From JAHFUI01 sp039931615 (lineage in GTDB: Bacteria; Acidobacteriota; Vicinamibacteria; Vicinamibacterales; CAVVIG01), in NCBI GenBank assembly GCA_039931615.1, contig JBDTRR010000028.1, positions 7,232 to 71,231 of the forward strand: a DNA stretch of 64,000 nt, given 5' to 3'. Position 1 is the stretch's first letter; each line of letters opens with the position of its first letter. The position numbers were made by a program, and so were the translations under genes. The notes under the pieces were generated by a model. That model was not told the origin of the DNA. It saw nothing but the letters and a program-made list of their open reading frames with translations, and did not search any database. Below are positions 27,965 through 35,939 of the stretch, in pieces.

Positions 27965-28018
27965 GGGGCCGTCTCCCTTTTTCCCGCGCCAATTGTGGCG
28001 AAAAGGAGCCCCGGCCCC
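27965..28018. other. Long imperfect hairpin in the terC upstream region
   Basis: Nested pairing: CGCCA-ATTG-TGGCG (27987-28000) inside TTTT/AAAA and CTCC (27973-27976)/GGAG (28005-28008), with GGGG/CCCC outside. The outer GGGGCCG (27965-27971) can instead pair with CGGCCCC (28012-28018), giving two mutually exclusive forms. It is 60 nt ahead of the terC start. It could be a leader RNA structure or another dispersed palindromic element; I see no yybP-ykoY (manganese) riboswitch consensus. Confidence 0.5.
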
Positions 28019-28078
28019 GTTCCGGTTCCGGATCGGGTCGCGGGCCGGCGGCGTCCAACCGATGATGCGTCCACAGCC

Positions 28079-28828
28079 ATGATTCAGCCCGCCGACCTCT
28101 TCACCATCGCCCTGCTGATTGCCCTCGAGGGGCTGCTCAGCGCCGACAACGCCCTGGTCATCGCGGTCATGGTTCTCGGCCTGGACAAACGCGACCACAA
28201 GGCGGCACTGCAATACGGCCTGGTCGGCGCGTTCGCTTTCCGCATTGCCGCGACGCTGCTCGCGGTCTATCTGATCGCGCTCGGCTGGGTGAAACTGCTC
28301 GGCGGCCTCTACCTGCTGTATCTGGCGTATTCGCACTTCGCGAGCCGGCAGTCGGGCAGCGAGCGGCACACGCCGCCCAGGGCGAAGTCGTGGCTGGGGC
28401 TGAGCCCGTTCTGGTCGACCGTGGTCAGGGTCGAGCTGGTGAATCTGGCGTTTTCGGTCGACTCGATCCTGGTCGCCGTCGCGGTCTCGCCAAAGCTGTG
28501 GGTGGTGCTGACCGGCGGCGTGCTCGGCATCGTCGCGATGCGTCTGGTCGTCGGGCAGCTGATCACCCTGATCGAGAAGTACCCGGCGCTGGTCGACGGG
28601 GCGTTCGTCGTCATCGCCTGGGTGGGGATCAAGCTGCTGGCGGAGTACGCGCACACGGCCGGGTATGTCCACTTCGAGATTCCGAAGTGGCTGTCGCTCG
28701 GCCTGATCGTGGTCATTCTCGGAGTGGCCTGGGTCTACGCGCGGGCGCAGAAGCAACGCGCGCTGACGGAGGGCGTGGGCGCTGAGCCGCTGCCATTGCA
28801 GGAAGAGGAAGAGGAGAGCCCGAGCTGA
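28079..28828 (+). CDS. terC: TerC/YjbE family integral membrane protein
   Basis: Polytopic inner-membrane protein (249 residues, about seven hydrophobic segments). Seen: the family's conserved acidic membrane residues in EGLLSADNALVIA and NLAFSVDSILVA, which are thought to coordinate metal. Known relatives export manganese or help metalate secreted proteins, and some confer tellurite resistance. ATG 28079 gives the normal N-terminus; a frame from 27929 runs through the hairpin region and is unlikely. A Glu-rich cytoplasmic tail (EEEEESPS) ends the protein. The next gene overlaps or abuts its stop. Confidence 0.9.
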   Translation: MIQPADLFTIALLIALEGLLSADNALVIAVMVLGLDKRDHKAALQYGLVGAFAFRIAATLLAVYLIALGWVKLLGGLYLLYLAYSHFASRQSGSERHTPPRAKSWLGLSPFWSTVVRVELVNLAFSVDSILVAVAVSPKLWVVLTGGVLGIVAMRLVVGQLITLIEKYPALVDGAFVVIAWVGIKLLAEYAHTAGYVHFEIPKWLSLGLIVVILGVAWVYARAQKQRALTEGVGAEPLPLQEEEEESPS

Positions 28829-28878
28829 CGCGCCTTCGCCCCCGCACCTTCCGGGAATGGCTGGCCGCGGCACTGCTC

Positions 28879-30843
28879 GTGGCGTTGATCGTCGGCGGCG
28901 CGGCATCGGTCTGGTGGCTGTCCCGCTACACGCTGGCGGTGCGCCGCCTGACGCGGGGCGTCGGCGACACGATGTTCTACAGCGCCGACGGCAAGCCGTG
29001 GTTCCGCCTCGATGAGCAGCGCCACGACGTGCCGCTGGCCCAGATCTCGCCCGACCTGCAGCATGCCGTCGTCGCGATCGAGGATCGCCGGTTCTTCAGC
29101 CATCCGGGAATCGACCCGATCGGGCTCGGGCGCGCGATCGTGCACGACATCCGCGCCGGCGGGCGGGTCGAAGGCGGCAGCACGCTCACTCAGCAGCTGG
29201 CCCGCACGCTGTTCCTCTCGAATGTGCGCACGTTCGGGCGGAAGGCGAAAGAGGCCGGAATTGCCCTTTTGATCGAGCAGCAGCTCACCAAGAATCAGAT
29301 CCTCGAGCTCTACCTCAATCGCGTCTACCTGAGCGCCGGCGTCTACGGCGTGGAGACGATGGCCGGGTACCTGTTCCGGAAGCCGGCGCGGACGCTGACC
29401 CTCCCGGAAGCGGCGCTGATCGCCGCCTTGATCCGGGCGCCGTCGACGCTGTCGCCGTGGTCGAACTATGACGGCGCGCTCCAGCGCAGCCACACGGTGC
29501 TCGCCGCGATGCGGGCGCAGGGCTTCATCACGCCGCAGCAGGCCGACGCGGCCCGGCGGGCGCCGCCGGGCATTCAGCCGTACCGTCAGCCGGGTGAAAC
29601 GCGCGCCGCCTGGGCCAAGGACTACCTGCGCCAGCAGTTTCGCGGGCAGTTCGGCGGCGACCATCCGCCGGACTGGCAGGTCCATACGTCATTTCTGCCG
29701 GACACGCAGGAGGCGGGCGAGCGCGCGGTCGCCGGCGGTCTGGCCCGTCTCAACCGTCCGGGATTGCAGGCGGCGCTGGTGGCGATCGATCCCTCCACCG
29801 GCAATCTCCTGGCGCTGGTCGGCGGCGGCGACTATCGCAAGAGCACGTTCAACCGGGCCATCCGCAGCCGGCGCCAGCCGGGATCGGCCTTCAAGCCGAT
29901 CCTGTATGCGGCGGCGCTCGCGCGCGGCTATTCGCCGGTGTCCGTGCTGTCGAGCCTGGACCGGGTGAGCGTTCCGGGCGACCACGAGTGGAGCCCGCGG
30001 AATGCTGAAGGCGATCTCCCGTCGGAATTGACGCTCCGAGCGGCGCTGATCGAATCGAACAACGCCGCCGCCGCCGATCTCCAGCAGAAGATCGGCGTCC
30101 GCACCGTGCTGACCGTGGCCGGCGACGCCGGACTCTCCGGACTCCCCGAGGTGCCGTCGCTGGCGCTCGGAACCGGACTCGTCACGCCGATCGATCTGAC
30201 GTCGGCGTTCACGATGTTTCCGGGCGGCGGGGAAGTGGTGCGGCCGCGCGGCATCATCGACGTCTACGATGCCGACTCGGCGCAGGTGTTCGATCGGCCG
30301 GTCGAACGCAAGCGGGTGGTCAGCGCGGCGGTGGCGTTTCAGATGGTCAGCATGCTGCGCGACGTCATCGAGCGCGGCACCGGATCGCCGGCCCGGACCT
30401 TGGGTGTCCGCGGCGCCGTCGGCGGGAAGACGGGAACCACCGACGACTATCACGATGCCTGGTTCGTCGGCTTCTCCTCGTCCGTCGTCGTCGGCGTATG
30501 GGTCGGGTTCGACCAGCCGACGCCGATTGGCCGCGAGGCGTACGGCGCGCGTGTGGCGCTGCCGATCTGGGCCGATTTCATGAAGCGTGTGGCGGCCCGG
30601 CTGCCGCCGTCGGATTTTGCGACGCCGCCCGGAGTGCAAGGCGAGGACCTCTGCAGCGTGTCGTATTTGCGGCCGGTCGAGGGCTGTCCCGTCTATCGGG
30701 AATACTTCAAGGAAGGCGACGCCGTTCCGTCCCAGACCTGCCCCGTGCATCGCGGTTCGCTCAAGGAGCGCACCGCCCGCGTGGTCGAAGGGCTGTTTCG
30801 TGCGCTCGGCGGTAAGATCGCCGGACTTTTCAAGCGCCACTGA
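28879..30843 (+). CDS. Class A penicillin-binding protein (PBP1b-like)
   Basis: Bifunctional glycosyltransferase/transpeptidase that builds peptidoglycan. Seen: GT51 motifs IEDRRFFSHPG, GGSTLTQQLARTLFLSN and EAALIAALIRAPS, then transpeptidase motifs SAFK (PGSAFKPIL), SNNA and KTGTT, and a Cys-containing tail. 654 residues from GTG 28879. That start cuts into the membrane anchor (WLAAALLVALIVGGAASVWW), which begins upstream in the same frame. The frame is open to a CTG at 28825 that overlaps the terC stop as CTGA, so a rare CTG start (672 residues) may be the real one. Confidence 0.93.
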   Translation: MALIVGGAASVWWLSRYTLAVRRLTRGVGDTMFYSADGKPWFRLDEQRHDVPLAQISPDLQHAVVAIEDRRFFSHPGIDPIGLGRAIVHDIRAGGRVEGGSTLTQQLARTLFLSNVRTFGRKAKEAGIALLIEQQLTKNQILELYLNRVYLSAGVYGVETMAGYLFRKPARTLTLPEAALIAALIRAPSTLSPWSNYDGALQRSHTVLAAMRAQGFITPQQADAARRAPPGIQPYRQPGETRAAWAKDYLRQQFRGQFGGDHPPDWQVHTSFLPDTQEAGERAVAGGLARLNRPGLQAALVAIDPSTGNLLALVGGGDYRKSTFNRAIRSRRQPGSAFKPILYAAALARGYSPVSVLSSLDRVSVPGDHEWSPRNAEGDLPSELTLRAALIESNNAAAADLQQKIGVRTVLTVAGDAGLSGLPEVPSLALGTGLVTPIDLTSAFTMFPGGGEVVRPRGIIDVYDADSAQVFDRPVERKRVVSAAVAFQMVSMLRDVIERGTGSPARTLGVRGAVGGKTGTTDDYHDAWFVGFSSSVVVGVWVGFDQPTPIGREAYGARVALPIWADFMKRVAARLPPSDFATPPGVQGEDLCSVSYLRPVEGCPVYREYFKEGDAVPSQTCPVHRGSLKERTARVVEGLFRALGGKIAGLFKRH

Positions 30844-30875
30844 TTGCCGCGCCGGCCCATCCGGCGGCATCGTTC

Positions 30876-32882
30876 GTGCAAAGCGCTGGCGCGACGATGC
30901 CGACCCCGGTTGAACCTCGCACACGCTCCGCCGTCAGCCCGGACGCTCGGGCCGACGCGGCCAACGCGCAGACCACGCCCGCGGCGCCGCCGCGGCGATA
31001 TCCGGTCGGCGCCGAGTATCTGGGTGACGGTCGCACCCATTTCCGGGTCTGGGCGCCGGCGACGCGGACGGTTTCTGTCGCGTTCGACGCCGGCCACACG
31101 ACTGCGCTCGATGCCGAAGGCGACGGATATTTCAGCGGCGTGATCGCGGCTCCGATCGGAAGCCGCTATCAGTTCACGCTAGATTCCGGCGATCGCCCCT
31201 ATCCCGACCCCGCCTCGAGATTTCAGCCCGATGGACCACACGGCTCGTCCGAGGTGATCGATCCGCTGTCGTTTGCCTGGACCGATCAGTCGTGGGCCGG
31301 TGTCACCATCGAGGGCCAGGTGATCTACGAAATGCACCTCGGCACCTTCACGCGCGAGGGCACCTGGGCGGCGGCCGAGCGCGAATTGACAGAGCTGGCG
31401 GCGATCGGGGTGACCACGCTGGAACTGATGCCGGCCGCCGATTTTCCGGGCCGCTTCGGCTGGGGCTACGACGGCGTCAACCTGTGGGCGCCGACGCGCC
31501 TGTACGGGCGGCCGGACGACTTCCGGCGATTCGTCGACCGCGCCCACGCGGTCGGACTGGGCGTCATCCTCGACGTGGTCTACAACCACGTTGGTCCGAG
31601 CGGCAACTACCTGCGGGCGTTTGCGCCCGCCTATTTCAGCCAGCGCTACGACAACGAGTGGGGAGACGCCATCAATTTCGATGGCGCCGACGCCGCGCCG
31701 GTGCGTGAGTATTTCGCCGGGAACGCCGCCTACTGGATCGACGAGTTCCACCTCGACGGACTGCGTCTTGACGCGACCCAGCAGATATTCGACAGCTCTC
31801 CCGACCACATCCTGCGACTGATCGGCGTCTCGGTGCGCGGCGCGGCGCGCGGCCGGTCGACCATCGTCGTCGCCGAAAACGAGCCGCAGGAATCGCGGCT
31901 GGTCCGCCCGGCAGCCGACGGGGGGTACGAGCTGGATGGCTTGTGGAACGACGACTTCCACCATAGCGCGATGGTGGCGCTGACCGGCCGCGCCGAGGCC
32001 TACTACACGGATACCCGCGGCGAGCCGCAGGAGTTCGTCTCGGCGGCGAAATTCGGCTACCTGTTCCAGGGTCAGCACTACAGCTGGCAGCGGCAGCCGC
32101 GCGGCACGCCGTGCTGGGGCGTGCCGCCGGCCCGGTTCATCACGTTTCTGCAGAATCATGATCAAGTGGCGAACGCCGCGGCGGGACTGCGGGGATCGGC
32201 GCTGACCAGCCCGGCCAAATGGCGCGCCATGACGGCGCTGCTGCTGTTGATGCCGGGCACGCCGATGCTGTTCCAGGGCCAGGAATTCGCGGCGTCGGCG
32301 CCGTTTCTCTATTTCGCCGATCACGAACCCGGCCTGGCGGCGGCGGTCCGCGAGGGGCGGGCCGGTTTCCTGCGGCAGTTTCCGAGCCTGGTCGACTTCG
32401 AGGCGAAGGCGGCGATCGACGATCCGGCCGATCGCCGGACCTTCGAGCGGTGCCGGCTCGATCTGACCGAGCGTGAGCGCCATGCGGCGGCGTACCTGCT
32501 GCACATCGATCTGTTGAAGCTGCGGCGCAGTGAGGCGGCGTTCCGGGCGCAGCGTCCGGGCGGCGTGGACGGCAGCGTGCTGGCGCCGGCTGCATTCGCC
32601 CTGCGCTTTTTTTCCGAACGCCACGCCGACGATCGCCTGCTGCTGGTGAACCTGGGAGCGATCCTCGAACGGGAATCGTTCGCCGACCCGTTGATGGCCC
32701 CGCCATCCGGGTCCGACTGGACGCTCCAGTGGTCCAGCGAGGAACCGACGTACGGCGGCGGGGGCACCGCCGATGTGTTGCCAGACGGCGGCTGGCGGAT
32801 TCCGCCCGAGGCGGCGATCGTGCTTCGTCCCGGCGCCCGGCGGCCGGCGCCGCCGGTGATCATCCGGCGCCGCTCCGCGTGA
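30876..32882 (+). CDS. treZ: Malto-oligosyltrehalose trehalohydrolase
   Basis: GH13 enzyme that releases trehalose from maltooligosyl-trehalose. Seen: a Pro/Ala-rich N-terminus, an E-set/CBM48 domain (about residues 40-125, FRVWAPATRTVSVAF), and the (beta/alpha)8 barrel with DVVYNHVG, nucleophile Asp in GLRLDATQQI, acid/base Glu in IVVAENEPQ, and transition-state Asp in FLQNHDQVAN. 668 residues from GTG 30876 (ATG 30897 is possible). It is followed 8 nt later by the debranching enzyme. The partner TreY is not in the window. Confidence 0.92.
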   Translation: MQSAGATMPTPVEPRTRSAVSPDARADAANAQTTPAAPPRRYPVGAEYLGDGRTHFRVWAPATRTVSVAFDAGHTTALDAEGDGYFSGVIAAPIGSRYQFTLDSGDRPYPDPASRFQPDGPHGSSEVIDPLSFAWTDQSWAGVTIEGQVIYEMHLGTFTREGTWAAAERELTELAAIGVTTLELMPAADFPGRFGWGYDGVNLWAPTRLYGRPDDFRRFVDRAHAVGLGVILDVVYNHVGPSGNYLRAFAPAYFSQRYDNEWGDAINFDGADAAPVREYFAGNAAYWIDEFHLDGLRLDATQQIFDSSPDHILRLIGVSVRGAARGRSTIVVAENEPQESRLVRPAADGGYELDGLWNDDFHHSAMVALTGRAEAYYTDTRGEPQEFVSAAKFGYLFQGQHYSWQRQPRGTPCWGVPPARFITFLQNHDQVANAAAGLRGSALTSPAKWRAMTALLLLMPGTPMLFQGQEFAASAPFLYFADHEPGLAAAVREGRAGFLRQFPSLVDFEAKAAIDDPADRRTFERCRLDLTERERHAAAYLLHIDLLKLRRSEAAFRAQRPGGVDGSVLAPAAFALRFFSERHADDRLLLVNLGAILERESFADPLMAPPSGSDWTLQWSSEEPTYGGGGTADVLPDGGWRIPPEAAIVLRPGARRPAPPVIIRRRSA

Positions 32883-32890
32883 GGACTCGC

Positions 32891-35044
32891 ATGACAGAGT
32901 CAGGCCGATCGAACGAACCGGTTCGCCGCATTCCGTGGCCCGTGCCCGGTGTGGCCGACCCTGAACTGCTGGTCACGCGCGAGTGGCTGGTGGCCAACGG
33001 GCTCGGTGGCTACGCCTCGGGCACGATCGCCGGGGTCGTCACCCGCCGCTATCACGGCCCGCTGGTCGCCGCGCTCGGCGCGCCGCATGGCCGCACCGTC
33101 ATGCTGAGCCACATCGCGGAGCAGGTTCGGATCGGTGGGCGGAAGATCGAAATCGGCGGCCGCGAGCGGACGTCGGACGCGCCCGACGCGCAGGGGACCG
33201 GATATCTGGTGGAATTTCGCCTCGAGGCCGGCCTTCCGGTCTGGCGCTACGACGTCGACGGCTACCTCATCGAGAAGCGCGTGTTTCTGCCGCACCTGCA
33301 GAACACCGTCTACGTGATGTATGAGTTGTGCGCGACGCCGCGCGGCCGTCAGGATGGCCCAGCCGTTCATGATGGCGATGCCGACCGCATCGAGCTGCTG
33401 CTGCGGCCGTCCGTGAACTTTCGCCATCAGGAATCGCCGGTCAGCCAGCCGCTCGGGTCCCCATACCAGCTGCATGCGGACCGCCACAACCACGAAATCG
33501 CCCTCCCGGGCAGCGGGCTGCCGCCGCTGCGGCTGGTGCTGCACGGCAACGTGGCGGCGTTCGTGGCGAAGGAGAAGCGGATCGTCAACATCCTGTATCC
33601 GGTCGAGGAGAGCCGCGGCTACCAGGCGCGCGGCGATTTGTGGAGCCCGGGATATTTTCGTTTGACGCTCGCGCCCGGAGCGCCAGCGACGTTGATCGGG
33701 TCGACCGAGTCGTGGCCGACCATCGGCGGGATGACGCCGATGGAAGCGCTGGAGGCCGAGCGTAGTCGGCGGCGCCGGCTCCTCGCTCAAGCCGTGCCTG
33801 AGGCGCGCGATGGCATCGGCGCCGAGCTCGTGCTCGCCGCCGATCAGTTCATCATCGCGCCGGTCGGCCGCGCCGAGGAGGAGGCGCGGGCGCGCGCGGC
33901 GGGCGACGAGGTGCGCACCGTGATCGCCGGGTATCACTGGTTCACCGACTGGGGACGCGACACCATGATCAGCCTCGAGGGACTGACGCTGGCGACCGGA
34001 CGTCACGTCGAGGCGGGCTACATCCTGCGCACCTTCGCCCACTACGTCCGCGACGGTCTGATCCCGAACATGTTTCCCGAGCGCGAGAAGGAAGGCCTCT
34101 ATCACACCGCCGACGCGACGCTGTGGTTCTTTCACGCCATCTCGCGCTACCTGAAGCAGTCGGACGACCAGCTGACGCTGCCGCTGTTGTTTCCGACGCT
34201 CAAGGCGATCGTCGCCTGGCACGTCCGCGGCACCCATTTCGGCATCCACGTCGATCCGCACGACGGTCTGCTGACGCAGGGCGCCGCCGGCTATCAGCTC
34301 ACCTGGATGGACGCCAAGGTCGACGACTGGGTGGTGACGCCGCGGCGCGGCAAGGCGGTCGAGATCAACGCGCTCTGGTACAACGCGATCCGGCTGATGC
34401 AGGCATGGGCAGCGGAGTTGGGCGATAGCGGCGCCGCCGGATACGGGGCTCAGGCCGAACAGATCTACGCCTCGTTCAACGAGCGGTTCTGGTATTCCGC
34501 CGGGGGCTATCTGTACGACATTGTCGACTGCGACCGGGGCGGCGACGATCCCAAGTGCCGGCCGAACCAGGTGCTGTCCATCGCCCTGCCGCACGAGGTG
34601 CTGGCCCGGGAACGATGGGAGCCCGTCATGCGGACCGTCGGCGAACAGTTGGCCACACCGGTCGGGCTGCGATCGCTGGCGCCCGGCGATCCGGATTTCC
34701 AGGCGCGCTATTACGGCGACCTGCGGGCCCGCGACGCCGCCTACCACCAGGGAACCGTCTGGGGATGGCTGGTCGGTCCCTACGTGGATGCCTGGCTGAA
34801 GGTCTACCCGGACGACCAGGCTGGAGCATGGCAGGCGATGGAGGGCTTCATCCCCCATCTCGACGAAGCGTGCATCGGGTCGGTCAGCGAGGTCTTCGAC
34901 GCCGCGGCGCCGTTCACGGCGCGCGGCTGCATCGCCCAGGCATGGAGCGTGGCTGAGCTCTTGAGGATCTGGGTGGAACTGCGCTCGCGTGGGAGCCTCA
35001 GCGGGTCGCCGGATCTGGAAATGGCATCGAGCTTGCCACGGTAA
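32891..35044 (+). CDS. Glycogen debranching enzyme, amylo-alpha-1,6-glucosidase type (GH133-like)
   Basis: Removes alpha-1,6 branches from glycogen or limit dextrins. Seen: an N-terminal beta-domain typical of bacterial GDEs (VTREWLVANGLGGYASGTI, TRRYHGPLVA) and the C-terminal (alpha/alpha)6 domain with WFTDWGRDTMISLEGL, NMFPEREKEGLYHTADATLW and NQVLSIALPHEVL. 717 residues from ATG 32891, which has TGAGGA just upstream. It is transcribed with treZ, so the pair could turn glycogen-derived chains into trehalose. Confidence 0.9.
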   Translation: MTESGRSNEPVRRIPWPVPGVADPELLVTREWLVANGLGGYASGTIAGVVTRRYHGPLVAALGAPHGRTVMLSHIAEQVRIGGRKIEIGGRERTSDAPDAQGTGYLVEFRLEAGLPVWRYDVDGYLIEKRVFLPHLQNTVYVMYELCATPRGRQDGPAVHDGDADRIELLLRPSVNFRHQESPVSQPLGSPYQLHADRHNHEIALPGSGLPPLRLVLHGNVAAFVAKEKRIVNILYPVEESRGYQARGDLWSPGYFRLTLAPGAPATLIGSTESWPTIGGMTPMEALEAERSRRRRLLAQAVPEARDGIGAELVLAADQFIIAPVGRAEEEARARAAGDEVRTVIAGYHWFTDWGRDTMISLEGLTLATGRHVEAGYILRTFAHYVRDGLIPNMFPEREKEGLYHTADATLWFFHAISRYLKQSDDQLTLPLLFPTLKAIVAWHVRGTHFGIHVDPHDGLLTQGAAGYQLTWMDAKVDDWVVTPRRGKAVEINALWYNAIRLMQAWAAELGDSGAAGYGAQAEQIYASFNERFWYSAGGYLYDIVDCDRGGDDPKCRPNQVLSIALPHEVLARERWEPVMRTVGEQLATPVGLRSLAPGDPDFQARYYGDLRARDAAYHQGTVWGWLVGPYVDAWLKVYPDDQAGAWQAMEGFIPHLDEACIGSVSEVFDAAAPFTARGCIAQAWSVAELLRIWVELRSRGSLSGSPDLEMASSLPR

Positions 35045-35060
35045 CGGGCAGGAGGATCAG

Positions 35061-35339
35061 ATGGCTCAAGAGGATACCACCAAGGCGGGCAGCGTCCTCG
35101 GCGACATCATGCCGAAGAAGACCGATCACGACAGCGACGACAAGACCGCGGGGCTTCCCGCGGATGAAGACATTTCGGCGATGGACGGCGGCTCGCAGCA
35201 TGGCCGCAGCAAACACTCCGGCTCGCGCGACGTGACGGAGGGTGTGACGGGCGGCACCGGCACCGAGGTCGGCGGCACCAGGAATTTCCGCCAGGGGACG
35301 GGGGCGACGGGCGGTGATATCGGTAACCGGCCGGAATGA
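35061..35339 (+). CDS. Small hydrophilic, probably disordered protein
   Basis: 92-residue protein with no recognised family. Seen: no hydrophobic segment, no cysteine, rich in Gly, Asp, Thr, Ser and Lys, with Gly-Thr runs (GVTGGTGTEVGGT). GGAGG lies 6 nt before ATG 35061, a strong ribosome site, so it is probably expressed. It starts 16 nt after the debranching enzyme. Composition resembles hydrophilins, and the trehalose-gene neighbours suggest a desiccation or osmotic-stress role, which is only inference. Confidence 0.6.
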   Translation: MAQEDTTKAGSVLGDIMPKKTDHDSDDKTAGLPADEDISAMDGGSQHGRSKHSGSRDVTEGVTGGTGTEVGGTRNFRQGTGATGGDIGNRPE

Positions 35340-35400
35340 ATTAGGAATTAGGAATTAGGAATTAGGAATTCCTAATTGCCCAATTACCAATTCCTAATTG
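35339..35400. repeat. AT-rich tandem/inverted repeat between convergent genes
   Basis: Four head-to-tail AATTAGG-type 7-bp units are followed by their complement (CCTAATTG, CCAATTACC, CCTAATTG), so the transcript folds into a long hairpin. It lies between the hydrophilic-protein gene and the S4 gene, which converge. It may act as a bidirectional terminator. Its composition is strikingly AT-rich for this genome. Confidence 0.8.
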
Positions 35401-35410
35401 CCACCATCCA

Positions 35411-35827
35411 CTACCCCTTGCCCTTGATCTGACGCAGCAGCCGCCGCTCGCGCTTGTCAGGCGCGCGCGGCGGCGACATCGCCGCCCGATAGACCCGCTC
35501 AATCCGCCGCATCTCCATTTCTTCCGCCGTCGGCTTCGGGGTCAGATCCTCGTAGAACTGCCGTGCCTCGATTTTGGCAACGTGGCGGTCGGCGATGACT
35601 TTGACCGTGACCTTTTGGCTCCGCCCGAACGGCCGCCCAATCACGATCTCGTCGCCCGCCCGGATCATCCGGTTGGCCCGCGCCGACTGGGCGTTGACCG
35701 TCACCTTGCCGCCTTTGCAGGCGCTCTGCGCCTCCGACCGGGTCCGGAACAGGCAGGCGATGTCGAGCCAGACGTCGAGGCGGACCGCGTCGAGCCCGGC
35801 CCGCTCCGTCTTGTCCTGTTTCGTCAC
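35411..35827 (-). CDS. RNA-binding S4 domain protein (Hsp15-like)
   Basis: 138-residue protein related to Hsp15, which frees stalled nascent-chain 50S subunits. Seen: the S4 fold LDVWLDIACLFRTRSEAQSACKGG is split at its first two helices, followed by KVTVNAQSARANRMIRAGDEIVI and a basic C-terminal tail (DKRERRLLRQIKGKG). The start is GTG 35827 with GGGAG two nt upstream; longer in-frame starts are possible to 35938. The adjoining hairpin-forming repeat marks its 3' end. Confidence 0.85.
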   Translation of the reverse strand: MTKQDKTERAGLDAVRLDVWLDIACLFRTRSEAQSACKGGKVTVNAQSARANRMIRAGDEIVIGRPFGRSQKVTVKVIADRHVAKIEARQFYEDLTPKPTAEEMEMRRIERVYRAAMSPPRAPDKRERRLLRQIKGKG

Positions 35828-35939
35828 AACTCCCGCACTGTAGCAGCTGGCAATACATCCGTCTGCATTCGGCGAACGCGGCATTCCGCCTCGACTGGCC
35901 CGGGTACCCACCCTCCGTTCCGGAGTGACTTGGGACACA

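Noticed and set aside
27929..28080. yybP-ykoY manganese riboswitch ahead of terC
   Set aside because: The position would fit, but I could not match the conserved loop sequences; only a long hairpin is present.
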